Of a DNA stretch of 16,754 nt, positions 1 to 8,997 are shown piece by piece; position 1 is the first letter of the stretch; the number at the start of each line of letters is the position of its first letter. The DNA is from an uncultured Ruminococcus sp. (GTDB lineage Bacteria > Bacillota > Clostridia > Oscillospirales > Ruminococcaceae). Below the pieces are notes generated by a model. That model saw nothing but the letters and a program-made list of their open reading frames with translations. It was not told the DNA's origin and did not search any database. Position numbers and translations under genes: made by a program. The stretch lies in assembly GCA_947173865.1 (NCBI GenBank), contig CAMWGS010000015.1:1-16754 (forward strand), read 5' to 3'.

Positions 1-60
1 TAATAGTATAGTCACGCATTATACATATTACATTTGTTATTATAAAGGCAGGCGAGTCAG

Positions 61-939
61 GTGATAAGGAGCATGACAGGCTACGGCAGAGCTCAGAAAA
101 TACTCAACGGACGTGATATACTCGTTGAAATACGCTCTGTTAACCATAGATATTATGAATACTCTTCAAGAATTCCCCGCACTTACAGCTATATCGACGA
201 AAAAATGAAGACATTGCTGAAAACTTCTGTTTCAAGGGGAAAAGTCGAGGTTTCAGTTACAATCAACAATATCGAAGCAAAGGAATCTGAAATTTCCATA
301 AACAAAGCTGTTGCTGAGGGATATATAAACGCTCTCAGAAGCGTTTCCGACGAACTTGGTCTTAAGGACGATTTGGTTCTTTCAAAGCTTATAAAGCTTC
401 CTGAAATATTTGTCGTTCAGAAAGCACCTGACAATCAGGAACAGATTTGGGCAGATATTGCGGAAGTGGCAGACGAGTCACTTTCAAAATTCGTTGAGAT
501 GCGTTCCACAGAGGGAGAAAAGCTTAAAAATGATATTATCGCAAAGGCAGATTTCATTCTGAATATGGTTGCACAGGTTGAGGAACTTTCTCCGCAGACC
601 GTTGAAAATTACCGCAACCGTCTGTATCAGAAACTTTCTGAAATTCTTGAAAACAAAGACATTGACGAACAGCGTATTCTTACGGAATCGGCAGTCTTTG
701 CGGAAAAAATTGCGGTTGACGAGGAAACGGTGCGTTTGAGAAGTCATATATCACAGCTGAAAAATATGTTTGATTCAGATGACCCTATAGGCAGAAAACT
801 TGATTTCATAGTTCAGGAAATGAACCGTGAAGTAAATACGATAGGTTCTAAGGCACAGGATTTGAACATAACAAAAATTGTCGTGGATATGAAAGCGGAA
901 ATTGAAAAAATCCGTGAACAGATTCAGAATATTGAATAG
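61..939 (+). CDS. yicC: YicC/YloC family endoribonuclease
   Basis: A 292-residue protein, close to the ~290 residues usual for the YicC/YloC family. The N-terminus MIRSMTGYGRA matches the family start, which favours the GTG at 61 over the in-frame ATG at 73. The C-terminal DUF1732-type signature is clear: an acidic/basic stretch at about 205-230 (LTESAVFAEK...VDEETVRLRSH) and GRKLDFIVQEMNREVNTIGS at about 245-264. Family members are cytosolic endoribonucleases linked to RNA turnover and stationary-phase or stress phenotypes. It is the first gene of the syntenic run and is followed 7 bases later by remA, as yloC is by ylzA in Bacillus subtilis. No convincing Shine-Dalgarno is visible beyond the weak AGGCAGG upstream. 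Identity is secure from sequence; the nuclease activity is family knowledge. Confidence 0.93.
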   Translation: MIRSMTGYGRAQKILNGRDILVEIRSVNHRYYEYSSRIPRTYSYIDEKMKTLLKTSVSRGKVEVSVTINNIEAKESEISINKAVAEGYINALRSVSDELGLKDDLVLSKLIKLPEIFVVQKAPDNQEQIWADIAEVADESLSKFVEMRSTEGEKLKNDIIAKADFILNMVAQVEELSPQTVENYRNRLYQKLSEILENKDIDEQRILTESAVFAEKIAVDEETVRLRSHISQLKNMFDSDDPIGRKLDFIVQEMNREVNTIGSKAQDLNITKIVVDMKAEIEKIREQIQNIE

Positions 940-946
940 GTGAATT

Positions 947-1201
947 GTGAAATTTATTAATATTGGTTATGGAAATATGATTTCTTCCGAAAGAATTGTA
1001 ACAATAGTGAGTCCCGAGTCTGCTCCGATAAAGAGAATGATTCAGGAAGCCCGTGACGACGGACGTGCCATTGATGCAACGTATGGAAGAAAAACAAGAG
1101 CCGTGATTGTTATGGACAGCGGACATATTATACTTTCGTCGCTGATTACAGAAACTCTTGCGGCAAGACTTAATGATTCAGGAGGTTCAGAAAATGAATA
1201 A
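947..1201 (+). CDS. remA: RemA/YlzA family DNA-binding regulator (DUF370)
   Basis: An 84-residue protein with the strongly conserved RemA core: FINIGYGNMI near the start, IVTIVSPESAPIKRMI in the middle and IDATYGRKTRAVIVMDSGHI at about 42-61. In Bacillus subtilis RemA is a small oligomeric DNA-binding activator of biofilm-matrix and osmoprotection genes. In Clostridia the family is retained without known matrix operons, so its targets here cannot be inferred. The GTG start at 947 sits 4 bases after an AGGTG; there is no better start upstream, and it places the conserved FINIGYGN at the N-terminus as in homologues. The 3' end overlaps gmk by 8 bases, suggesting translational coupling. Confidence 0.92.
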   Translation: MKFINIGYGNMISSERIVTIVSPESAPIKRMIQEARDDGRAIDATYGRKTRAVIVMDSGHIILSSLITETLAARLNDSGGSENE

Positions 1202-1799
1202 GGGAAAGCTTATTGTTTTTTCCGCACCGTCAGGCTGTGGAAAAGGCACAATGCTTGCTGAAATTCTCAAATGTGAAAATTACCGGTGTTCAGTTTCGGC
1301 GACAACAAGGGAAGCACGTGAAGGTGAAATTGACGGTGTAAATTACTATTTTATCAGTGATGAGGAATTTGAACAGAAAATCAGAGATAATGCTTTTCTT
1401 GAGTATGCGGGATACTGTAAACATTATTACGGTACGCTTCTTTCGGAAGTTGACGACTACCTTGAAAAAGGAATTGATGTTATTCTTGAAATTGAAGTTC
1501 AGGGAGCAATGAAGGTCATGGAAAAAAGAACTGAAGCTGTTTCAATTTTTGTAGCTCCGCCGTCGGTCAGCGAACTCAGACGCAGACTTAAAAAGCGTGG
1601 AACTGAAAGCGACGAAGTTATTGAAGAAAGAGTTTCGGAAGCGGCGGGTGAAATATCTTTAGCCGAAAAATACGATTATGTTATTGTCAATGACGCTCTG
1701 GAGGACGCTGTAAGTGATTTTTTCGCAATAATGCGTGCAGAAAAGCTTAAAGCGGAATTTTCGGGCGATATTATAAATGAGGTGTTAAAAAATGCTTAG
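1194..1799 (+). CDS. gmk: Guanylate kinase
   Basis: A 201-residue guanylate kinase, which phosphorylates GMP to GDP with ATP and is typically about 205 residues. The P-loop SAPSGCGKGT lies at residues 10-19. The GMP-binding part includes TTREAREGEIDGVNYYFIS and YAGYCKHYYGT, and IDVILEIEVQGAMKV is the conserved core strand. An in-frame ATG lies 36 bases upstream at 1158. I chose 1194 because a good AGGAGG sits 8 bases before it, and because it gives the standard short N-terminus directly before the first beta strand (KLIVFSAPSG). The gene overlaps remA by 8 bases and rpoZ by 8 bases, so these genes are probably co-translated. Confidence 0.95.
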   Translation: MNKGKLIVFSAPSGCGKGTMLAEILKCENYRCSVSATTREAREGEIDGVNYYFISDEEFEQKIRDNAFLEYAGYCKHYYGTLLSEVDDYLEKGIDVILEIEVQGAMKVMEKRTEAVSIFVAPPSVSELRRRLKKRGTESDEVIEERVSEAAGEISLAEKYDYVIVNDALEDAVSDFFAIMRAEKLKAEFSGDIINEVLKNA

Positions 1800-2001
1800 A
1801 CCAGCGGTAAATCAGATTATTTCAAAAAATGAAAGTTGTTATTCACTTGTAATTGCGGTTGCAAAACGTGCAAGGGAAATTTCAGAAGAACTTTACGAAA
1901 AGGGCGAGACTCTTGAAGAAAAACCCGTAAAAACCGCTGTTGAGGAAATCGCAAGCGGTAAGTGCAAAATAGTCAGCACGCTTTCTCAGACGGGTGAATA
2001 A
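1792..2001 (+). CDS. rpoZ: DNA-directed RNA polymerase omega subunit
   Basis: A 69-residue protein matching the short Firmicute omega subunit, which helps assemble and stabilise beta' in RNA polymerase. It carries the N-terminal family features: MLRPAVNQIISKNESCYSLV, then VAKRAREI with the conserved Lys-Arg-Ala-Arg helix, then KPVKTAVEEIASGK near the C-terminus. It overlaps gmk by 8 bases and ends one base into the priA start codon (TAATG). In Bacillus subtilis coaBC lies between rpoZ and priA; here it is absent. Assignment rests on the motifs plus the gmk-rpoZ pairing seen across bacteria. Confidence 0.93.
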   Translation: MLRPAVNQIISKNESCYSLVIAVAKRAREISEELYEKGETLEEKPVKTAVEEIASGKCKIVSTLSQTGE

Positions 2002-4451
2002 TGTCCCTGATTGCAGAAATTGCTGTAAGCGGTACACTTTATTCGTTTGATATGCTTTTCAGCTATGTTGTTCCGCAGAATATTTGCGGAGCAGTTCGGT
2101 GCGGTTGCCGTGTACTTGTTCCGTTCGGAAAGGGAAACTCCCGAAGAATAGGCGTTATTATGAGACTGACTGATGGTGACGGTTCAGGTTTGAAGTCTGT
2201 TTCTTCGCTTGTTGATGGTGAGCCTGTTCTTTCGGAAGAACTTATCAGACTGGCTTTTTATCTGCATGACAATACTTTCTGTACGTATTTTGAAGCTGTG
2301 AAAGCTATGTTGCCACCTTCCATGAATGTGATAGTAAAAGAAAAATTTCGTCTTAACAGGAGTTTTAGTGATTTTAATTCACTGGGCAGTGAGGCGACGG
2401 AACTTTTCGGTAAAATTCAGCAGTTTTCCGATGATGAAAGTGTAAATAATTTTATTAATAATTTCATTTCAGAAAACGGAAGAAAGACTGTTGACGAACT
2501 TTGTGAAAATAATGCCGTTGTTTCAGACAATGTTTTCCGTCAGAAAATAGGCGATGCTGTTTTGAAAATGGTACGCCTTACAGACGGATATATATACTGT
2601 CCTGAAAATTTTAGCCTTACTCCAAAACAGAAAACGGTGGTGAGGTTTCTGGAAGAAAACGATACGGCATCATCAAAGGAAACGGCTTATATGTGCGGAG
2701 TTACTGCGGTTGTTATAGCGAATCTTGTCAGAAACGGAGCGGTTGAGGAGTATGAAACGGAAACTTTCCGCCATGTTGACGATTTTTCTGACGGCAGAGC
2801 AGACATAAATGAAACACTACTTTCAAACGAACAGCAAAACGCTTACAATATAGTTTCTGAACAGGTTCATAAACGTAAACCTGCGGTTTTCCTGCTTCAC
2901 GGTGTTACGGGAAGCGGTAAGACCTCAGTTTTTGAAAAACTTATTTCCGATACTGTTTCAGACGGTCGGCAGGTGATGATGCTTATTCCCGAAATAAGTC
3001 TCACTCCGCAGGTTCTGAAACGTTTCCGTTCACTTTTCGGCGAGAGGGTAGCTGTAATTCACAGCGGTCTCACTCTCGGTCAGAGGCTTGACGAGTACAA
3101 GAGAATAAGAAACGGAAACGCTGATATTGTAATAGGCACAAGAAGTGCGGTTTTTGCCCCTCTTGACAATATCGGTCTTATTATAATGGACGAGGAGGGT
3201 GAAAGGTCGTACAAATCAGACAGTACACCGAGATACAACACCCATGACGTAGCAAAACAGAGGTGTGCGTATCACGGTTCAACGCTTCTGCTTGCTTCTG
3301 CAACTCCGTCCATAGAAAGTTATTATCTTGCGGAAAAAGGTCTTTACCGTCTTATAAAAATAAATAAACGATATCATAATACGTCTTTGCCCGAAGTCAA
3401 TATAGTTGACATGAGTGAAGAACGTGCAGACGGAAATATAACAGAGTTCAGCCGTACACTTGTTGACGAAATAAATTTCAATTTACAGAATGGCGAACAG
3501 ACCATGTTATTACTAAACCGTCGTGGATACCATACAATTATAAGCTGTATTGACTGCGGTCAGCCGGTTTACTGCCCTAACTGTTCAGTTCCCCTTACCT
3601 ATCACAAAAGAAATGGCAGACTTATGTGCCATTTCTGCGGATATTCGGGAGAACTTGTGAAAAAATGTCCGTCGTGTAATTCCGACAGACTGAAAAGCAT
3701 GGGTTTCGGTACTCAGAAACTTGAAGAGGAACTTAATATGTATTTCCCGACGGCAAGGATTCTCCGTATGGACGCTGATACGACTTTTTCAAGATATTCA
3801 TATGAAAAAAATTTTACCGATTTCCGTACCGGTAAATATGATATAATGATTGGTACTCAGATGATTGGCAAAGGTCTTGACTTTCCGAATGTTACGCTTG
3901 TCGGTGTACTTTCGGTTGACAAGGCACTTTATGCGGGAGATTTCCGAAGCTATGAGCGTACTTTTTCCCTGATAACTCAGGTTGTGGGACGGAGCGGACG
4001 CAGTTTAAAGCGTGGCAGGGCAGTTTTACAGACTTTTATTCCCGACCACTATATTATAAATCTTGCTGCGGCTCAGGATTATGAGAGTTTCTATAATGAG
4101 GAAATTGCTTTGCGTCGGACGATGATTTTTCCGCCTGTTTGTGATATGTGTGTGTTCTGTTTTTTGGGCACAGACGATATATCAGTAAAAAAAGGTGCTG
4201 ATGCCGTACTGAATCTTATGCGTGAAAGTCTCAGGGCACTCAATCCGAAAACGCCTGTCAGAGTTCTCGGACCTTTAAAGTGTTCCTATGGAAAAATAAA
4301 CGGCAGACATCGTTGGAGAATTATTATGAAATGTAAGAATACCGCCGAAATAAGAGGATTTATAAGCGATGTTCTTAAAAAGTCCGCAAAATTCAGGGAA
4401 ATGTCAGAAATTTCACTTTATGCCGATATGAACGGCGATACAGGCTTGTAA
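2001..4451 (+). CDS. priA: Primosomal protein N' (PriA helicase), variant Walker B box
   Basis: An 816-residue PriA, the 3'-5' superfamily-2 helicase that reloads the replisome at stalled forks. An N-terminal 3'-end-binding domain (RCGCRVLVPFGKG at about 33-45) is followed by the helicase core. Walker A GVTGSGKT is at 301-308. The zinc module has eight cysteines in four CxxC pairs between 516 and 559 (516/519, 525/528, 543/546, 556/559). Motif V-like GTQMIGKGLDF starts at 618 and motif VI QVVGRSGRS at 660. The Walker B box, normally DEEH, reads DEEG at 397-400 and continues with the usual SYK. Everything else is intact, so I expect a functional protein. It overlaps rpoZ by one base and precedes def by 24 bases, the common priA-def-fmt order. 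Confidence 0.95.
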   Translation: MSLIAEIAVSGTLYSFDMLFSYVVPQNICGAVRCGCRVLVPFGKGNSRRIGVIMRLTDGDGSGLKSVSSLVDGEPVLSEELIRLAFYLHDNTFCTYFEAVKAMLPPSMNVIVKEKFRLNRSFSDFNSLGSEATELFGKIQQFSDDESVNNFINNFISENGRKTVDELCENNAVVSDNVFRQKIGDAVLKMVRLTDGYIYCPENFSLTPKQKTVVRFLEENDTASSKETAYMCGVTAVVIANLVRNGAVEEYETETFRHVDDFSDGRADINETLLSNEQQNAYNIVSEQVHKRKPAVFLLHGVTGSGKTSVFEKLISDTVSDGRQVMMLIPEISLTPQVLKRFRSLFGERVAVIHSGLTLGQRLDEYKRIRNGNADIVIGTRSAVFAPLDNIGLIIMDEEGERSYKSDSTPRYNTHDVAKQRCAYHGSTLLLASATPSIESYYLAEKGLYRLIKINKRYHNTSLPEVNIVDMSEERADGNITEFSRTLVDEINFNLQNGEQTMLLLNRRGYHTIISCIDCGQPVYCPNCSVPLTYHKRNGRLMCHFCGYSGELVKKCPSCNSDRLKSMGFGTQKLEEELNMYFPTARILRMDADTTFSRYSYEKNFTDFRTGKYDIMIGTQMIGKGLDFPNVTLVGVLSVDKALYAGDFRSYERTFSLITQVVGRSGRSLKRGRAVLQTFIPDHYIINLAAAQDYESFYNEEIALRRTMIFPPVCDMCVFCFLGTDDISVKKGADAVLNLMRESLRALNPKTPVRVLGPLKCSYGKINGRHRWRIIMKCKNTAEIRGFISDVLKKSAKFREMSEISLYADMNGDTGL

Positions 4452-4475
4452 GAAAAAGAAAGGATATTTAATAAA

Positions 4476-4937
4476 ATGGCACTCAGAAAAATTTTAACAG
4501 ATAAAGATGAAGCACTTCACAAAGTATGCAGACCCGTTGAAAAGTTTGACAAAAAACTTGCTCAGCTTCTAGATGATATGCACGAAACTCTTGACAAGGC
4601 ACAGGGTGTAGGTCTTGCTGCTCCGCAGGTCGGAATTTGCAGACGTATTTTTATCATGCATCTTGAAGAAGGTAGTTTTGAGGCTATAAACCCTGAAATT
4701 ATTTTAAAAGAGGGAAAACAGCGTGTTGAGGAAGGTTGTCTTTCATGTCCGAATATCTGGGGATATGTTACACGTCCCATGCACTGTCGTCTGAAAGCTC
4801 AGGACAGAAACGGCGAATGGTGGGAACGTGATTTCACAGGTCTCGGGGCTCAGTGTACAAACCATGAAAATGACCATCTTGACGGTCATGTGTTTACTGA
4901 AATAGTGGAGGAATTTTTCGTTCCTAAGGAGGCATGA
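4476..4937 (+). CDS. def: Peptide deformylase
   Basis: A 153-residue peptide deformylase, the metalloenzyme that removes the formyl group from nascent N-terminal formyl-Met. All three signature motifs are present: GVGLAAPQVG at 44-53, EGCLS at 86-90 with metal ligand Cys88, and HENDHLDG at 130-137 supplying His130, His134 and the catalytic Glu131. The ATG is preceded by a purine-rich AAAGGA. It lies directly upstream of fmt, whose product adds the same formyl group; the AAGGAGG ribosome site of fmt overlaps the end of this gene. Length and motifs fit a type 1-like bacterial enzyme. Confidence 0.96.
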   Translation: MALRKILTDKDEALHKVCRPVEKFDKKLAQLLDDMHETLDKAQGVGLAAPQVGICRRIFIMHLEEGSFEAINPEIILKEGKQRVEEGCLSCPNIWGYVTRPMHCRLKAQDRNGEWWERDFTGLGAQCTNHENDHLDGHVFTEIVEEFFVPKEA

Positions 4938-4944
4938 TTACTTT

Positions 4945-5871
4945 ATGAAAATTGTATTTATGGGTACACCTGATTTTGCAGTGCCTTGTCTGAAAGTTCT
5001 TGCAGAAAGCAGTCATGAAGTTTCTGCGGTTTTTACACAGCCCGACAAACCAAAGGGACGGGGTTATAAAATGATTCCTACACCTGTAAAGTCTGTTGCT
5101 CTTGAGTACGGATTACCCGTATATCAGCCGTTGTCGCTCCGAAAAGGTGATGACGCACAGCAGTCTATGGAAATTCTGAAAAATATTTCCCCTGATTTGA
5201 TTGTTGTTACGGCTTACGGACAGATTCTCCCGAAAGAAATTCTTGAACTTCCAGAATATAAGTGTATCAATATTCACGCCTCACTTCTCCCGAAATACAG
5301 GGGAGCAGCACCTATTAACTGGTGTCTGCTGAATGGTGAAACCCAGACGGGAGTTACTTCAATGCTTATGTCCGAGGGGCTTGACACAGGTGATATGCTG
5401 ATTAAGAAAATTACTGATATAGGTGAAAATGAGACGTATCAGGAACTTTATTCAAGACTTGCCGAAATGGGTGGTGAAGTTCTCACGGAAACCATTGAGG
5501 AAATTGAAAAAGGTACACTCAGTCCGCAGAAACAGGACGATTCCTTGTCATGTTATTCGCCCATGATAAGAAAAGAAATGAGTGCTTTGGATTTCTCAAA
5601 GAGTGTACAGGAAATCCACAACACCATAAGAGGTGTTACAGGCTTTACAATCCTTAACGGAAAACGTCTTAAAGTTTTTAAGTCGGAAATAGTTTCGGGA
5701 AATTCAGATGCGGAAAACGGTACTATAGTTAACACCGATAACTTTACTGTCAGATGCGGTGACGGTGGTCTGATTAAGTTTGACGAAATTCAGCTTGAGG
5801 GCAGTAAACGCATGAAAACAGCCGATTTTCTGAGAGGGAAGAAACTTGTGTCAGGCGAAAAACTTGGTTGA
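4945..5871 (+). CDS. fmt: Methionyl-tRNA formyltransferase
   Basis: A 308-residue enzyme that formylates initiator Met-tRNA using 10-formyltetrahydrofolate. The N-terminal formyltransferase domain starts MKIVFMGTPDFAVPCL and contains NIHASLLPKYRGAAPINW at 109-126. The catalytic triad is Asn109, His111 and Asp147 (the latter in EGLDTGD). The C-terminal OB-like tRNA-binding domain, about 205-308, includes IHNTIRGVTG. An AAGGAGG lies 12 bases before the ATG, inside the def stop region. The gap to def is 7 bases and to rsmB 12 bases. Length is typical (about 310-315). Confidence 0.96.
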   Translation: MKIVFMGTPDFAVPCLKVLAESSHEVSAVFTQPDKPKGRGYKMIPTPVKSVALEYGLPVYQPLSLRKGDDAQQSMEILKNISPDLIVVTAYGQILPKEILELPEYKCINIHASLLPKYRGAAPINWCLLNGETQTGVTSMLMSEGLDTGDMLIKKITDIGENETYQELYSRLAEMGGEVLTETIEEIEKGTLSPQKQDDSLSCYSPMIRKEMSALDFSKSVQEIHNTIRGVTGFTILNGKRLKVFKSEIVSGNSDAENGTIVNTDNFTVRCGDGGLIKFDEIQLEGSKRMKTADFLRGKKLVSGEKLG

Positions 5872-5883
5872 CGGAGGAAAGCA

Positions 5884-7188
5884 ATGGCAAATCCAAGATA
5901 TTTAGCTGTAAAACTTCTGTGCAAGACGTTTTCGGACGGAAGCTTTTCCAATATTCAGCTTAACAGTGGTCTTAAAAATTCAGACCTTGACGAGCGTGAC
6001 AAAAAGCTTTGTTCGGCGATTTATTATGGTGTTATTGAAAGAAAGATTTATCTTGACTATGTGATAGGACAGTTTTCTTCACGTCCTCCCGAAAAGCTTG
6101 ATGATAACGTCCTTAATATACTGAGAAGCGGTATTTATCAGATACTGTTTATGGACAATGTCCCAGGCAGTGCGGCAGTAAATGAAAGTGTAAAGCTTGC
6201 GAAAAAATTCGGAAAAACAAGTGCTTCGGGAATGATAAACGCTGTTCTGAGGAATTTCATAAGAAAAGGAAAGAAAGTCAATCTTCCCGAGGACAGAATT
6301 AATGCATATTCTGTCAAATATTCCGCACCGTCCGAGCTTGTTGACAGCCTTGTGAATGATTATGGTTATGAACTTGCTGAAAATCTGCTTTCCGACGCTT
6401 TGGGCAGTCCACCCGTTACGGTAAGACGTAATACACTTAAATGCAGTGAAGAAGAATTTATTGATTCTCTCGGAAAAATAAAGGTTGAAAAAAGTGGTAT
6501 TCTGTCGGAATGTTTCATGTTGTCTGGTGGTGACGTTACGTCAACCGAAGCTTTCGGAAAAGGTTTTTTTCACGTTCAGGACTTGGCTTCACAACTTTGT
6601 TGCAAGGCTCTTGCACCGACTGAAAATGATATTGTCCTTGACATATGTTCCGCTCCCGGTGGCAAGACGTTTACAATGGCACAGCTTATGAACGGCAGGG
6701 GACAGATTATGGCTTTTGACCTGCACGAAAAGCGTGTTAAACTTATTCGTGACGGTGCTGAAAGGCTGGGACTTTCCAATGTGACGGCATCAGTCGGTGA
6801 CGCTTTAAAATACAATCGCGAACTTCCGAAGTTTACCAAAATACTTTGTGATGTTCCGTGTTCTGGAATAGGAGCGATACGGCGTAAGCCTGAAATAAAA
6901 TACAAAAATTTCGGCGATTTTTCGGGACTGCCTGAAATTCAGTACAATATAGCGGAAAATGCACTGAATTATCTTGAAATCGGCGGTGAACTTGTTTACT
7001 CGACCTGCACTCTCCGTAAAGCAGAAAATCAACAGGTTGCGGAAAAGTTTCTTTCAAATCACCCCGAACTCGAACCCGTTCGGCTTCCCGAGCCTCTCGG
7101 CGAAAAATTCGGAAGTATGGCGGATATATTTCCGTGCCATTTCGGTAGTGACGGATTTTTTATTACAAAGTTCAGAAAAGTAAGGTGA
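5884..7188 (+). CDS. rsmB: 16S rRNA (cytosine-967-C5) methyltransferase RsmB/Sun
   Basis: A 434-residue RsmB-type enzyme that makes m5C967 in 16S rRNA. Residues about 1-140 form the NusB-like RNA-binding domain (RYLAVKLLCKTFSDGSFSN, and SAAVNESVKLAKKFG near 96-110). The C-terminal Rossmann methyltransferase domain has the SAM-binding loop DICSAPGGKT at 253-262, motif IV DVPCSGIG at 323-330 with Cys326, and motif VI YSTCTL at 372-377 with nucleophile Cys375. A GGAGG lies just before the ATG. The gene follows fmt as in many Firmicutes and is only 4 bases before rlmN, pairing two rRNA methylation genes. Length is standard. Confidence 0.95.
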   Translation: MANPRYLAVKLLCKTFSDGSFSNIQLNSGLKNSDLDERDKKLCSAIYYGVIERKIYLDYVIGQFSSRPPEKLDDNVLNILRSGIYQILFMDNVPGSAAVNESVKLAKKFGKTSASGMINAVLRNFIRKGKKVNLPEDRINAYSVKYSAPSELVDSLVNDYGYELAENLLSDALGSPPVTVRRNTLKCSEEEFIDSLGKIKVEKSGILSECFMLSGGDVTSTEAFGKGFFHVQDLASQLCCKALAPTENDIVLDICSAPGGKTFTMAQLMNGRGQIMAFDLHEKRVKLIRDGAERLGLSNVTASVGDALKYNRELPKFTKILCDVPCSGIGAIRRKPEIKYKNFGDFSGLPEIQYNIAENALNYLEIGGELVYSTCTLRKAENQQVAEKFLSNHPELEPVRLPEPLGEKFGSMADIFPCHFGSDGFFITKFRKVR

Positions 7189-7192
7189 TAAA

Positions 7193-8251
7193 TTGGAAAA
7201 AACTGATATTCTTAGTCTCAGCCTTGACGAACTGGAAAAAATTCTTGTTGAAAACGGCGAGAAGAAATTCAGGGCAAAACAGATTTTTCAGTGGCTTCAT
7301 GTCAGAAGAGTGTTTGATTTTGACAAAATGACTGATATATCTGTCCAATTAAGAGAACGTCTGAATGGTATTTTTTGTATAAATAGACTATTTGTGCAGA
7401 AAAGGCTTGAATCTTCCATAGATAATACTGTAAAATATCTTTATAGGCTTTCAGACGGGAATTTTGTTGAAACGGTTCTCATGAAATACAACTATGGTTA
7501 CAGCATCTGTGTTTCGACGCAGGTTGGCTGTAAAATGGGCTGTAAATTCTGTGCTTCGGCAGTTGCGGGATTTGTCCGCAATTTAAGTCCGTCTGAAATT
7601 CTTATGCAGATTTATGAAACTGAAAAAAATACCGATGTTCGTGTTTCGGGAGTTGTCATGATGGGAATCGGTGAACCGCTTGACAATTATGACAATGTTC
7701 TGAAATTCCTCCGTCTTATTTCTGACAGCAATGGAAATAATTTCAGTCTCAGGCACGTTTCCCTTTCAACCTGTGGAATTGTTCCACGCATTTATGAACT
7801 TGCAAATCTTAAACTCGGACTTACACTTTCTGTTTCCCTGCACTGTGCGGACGATTCGGGGCGTTCCGAGATAATGCCTGTGAACAGAACCTATAATATT
7901 GAAAAACTTCTTGAAGCGTGCAGATTTTATATAGATAAAACAGGACGGCGTGTAACTTTTGAATATGCCGTCATTGACAATGTCAATTCTTCTGATAGAG
8001 ATGCGGACAGGTTGGCGGTTCTGCTCAGGGGTATGAACTGTCATGTAAATCTTATTCCCGTTAATAAAATCAGAGAGAGAAACTACCGTACTGCGAGAGC
8101 CGGAGTTACTGAATTTGCGGAACGACTCGGCAGACGGGGTATAAATGCTACCGTGAGGAGAACTCTCGGCAGTGATATTGAGGCAGCCTGCGGACAACTC
8201 AGACGTGACGCTGCCGAAAAAAGTAATCTGAATGGAGGTGCGGATTTTTGA
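7193..8251 (+). CDS. rlmN: Dual-specificity 23S rRNA A2503 / tRNA A37 methyltransferase RlmN
   Basis: A 352-residue radical-SAM methyltransferase that puts a C2 methyl on A2503 of 23S rRNA and, in some bacteria, A37 of tRNA. The iron-sulfur ligands are Cys113, Cys117 and Cys120 in CKMGCKFC. MMGIGEPLDNYDNV is the family signature, and Cys333 in ACGQL is the methyl-carrying cysteine. The N-terminal helical domain has KKFRAKQIFQWL at about 24-35. The start is a TTG with AAGGTG 5 bases before it; the N-terminus then aligns with family members. It overlaps the next gene by 4 bases. RlmN and the linezolid-resistance enzyme Cfr are related; the RlmN assignment is favoured by conserved housekeeping position. 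Confidence 0.94.
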   Translation: MEKTDILSLSLDELEKILVENGEKKFRAKQIFQWLHVRRVFDFDKMTDISVQLRERLNGIFCINRLFVQKRLESSIDNTVKYLYRLSDGNFVETVLMKYNYGYSICVSTQVGCKMGCKFCASAVAGFVRNLSPSEILMQIYETEKNTDVRVSGVVMMGIGEPLDNYDNVLKFLRLISDSNGNNFSLRHVSLSTCGIVPRIYELANLKLGLTLSVSLHCADDSGRSEIMPVNRTYNIEKLLEACRFYIDKTGRRVTFEYAVIDNVNSSDRDADRLAVLLRGMNCHVNLIPVNKIRERNYRTARAGVTEFAERLGRRGINATVRRTLGSDIEAACGQLRRDAAEKSNLNGGADF

Positions 8252-8976
8252 GATTCAAATCCGGTACGGATATTGGTCTGAAACGGGACGAAAATCAGGA
8301 CGCAGTACGATGTGAATATTTTGGTCACAACGTTCTTGCCGTAGTTTGCGACGGCATGGGAGGCGAAAAAGCAGGCAAGGAAGCAAGTACTATTGCAATG
8401 GAGGAGTTTTTTCAGCGTTTTTCTGACGGCTACAGCGAAAGTCTTGACGATGAGGAAATCCGCAAGCTTCTTATATCGTCGGTTTCAGCTGCTAATTCCG
8501 TTATTTACACTAAGGCAAAGCTTGATTTTAATAATTTTGGCATGGGAACAACCTGTGTTGCCGCTTTTGTAACCGATAAATCGGCTTTTATTGCAAATGT
8601 CGGCGACAGCAGAGCGTATCTCATAGTGGAAAACGAAGGCGTTTTCCAGATAACAACAGACCATAATGTTGCATCACTGCTGTATGAACAGGGCAGAATC
8701 ACTGAGGAGGAAATGGAAAATCACCCTCAGAAACATATGCTTGTGAGAGCGGTCGGTGTGGAAAAAACAGTTCAGACAGACACCTTTATAATTGATTATG
8801 AAGACAAAATCAGTCTGCTGTTATGCTCGGACGGACTTTCGGGTTACTGCACTGACGATGAAATATATGACGTTATCATGAATTCAGATTTTGACAGCGT
8901 CACAGAAGAATTAATCAACCTCGCTCTCAGCAAGGGCGGCCGTGATAATGTAACTGTTGCGGTAATTTCTGAATAA
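8248..8976 (+). CDS. prpC: PP2C-family protein serine/threonine phosphatase
   Basis: A 242-residue soluble PPM/PP2C phosphatase, the cognate of the PASTA kinase encoded immediately downstream. Motifs are in order: DIGLKRDENQDA at 8-19, CDGMGG at 34-39 with metal-binding Asp35, GDSRAYL at about 119-125, CSDGLSG at 193-199 with Asp195, and GGRDNVTV at 230-237 with Asp233. The start is a TTG overlapping the rlmN stop by 4 bases; a strong GGAGGTG lies about 7 bases before it, and the first residues align with family N-termini. The pair prpC-prkC is conserved in Firmicutes, where the phosphatase reverses kinase signalling in cell-wall and germination control. Confidence 0.95.
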   Translation: MRFKSGTDIGLKRDENQDAVRCEYFGHNVLAVVCDGMGGEKAGKEASTIAMEEFFQRFSDGYSESLDDEEIRKLLISSVSAANSVIYTKAKLDFNNFGMGTTCVAAFVTDKSAFIANVGDSRAYLIVENEGVFQITTDHNVASLLYEQGRITEEEMENHPQKHMLVRAVGVEKTVQTDTFIIDYEDKISLLLCSDGLSGYCTDDEIYDVIMNSDFDSVTEELINLALSKGGRDNVTVAVISE

Positions 8977-8997
8977 AAGCAGGAGGAATGAAGAGGA

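Noticed and set aside
1..60. Possible promoter upstream of yicC (TATAAA at 41-46).
   Set aside because: No acceptable -35 at the right distance, and the true transcription start may lie before the window.
7193..8251. Cfr-type antibiotic-resistance methyltransferase instead of RlmN.
   Set aside because: Conserved housekeeping position after rsmB and RlmN-like signatures; nothing indicates the Cfr branch.
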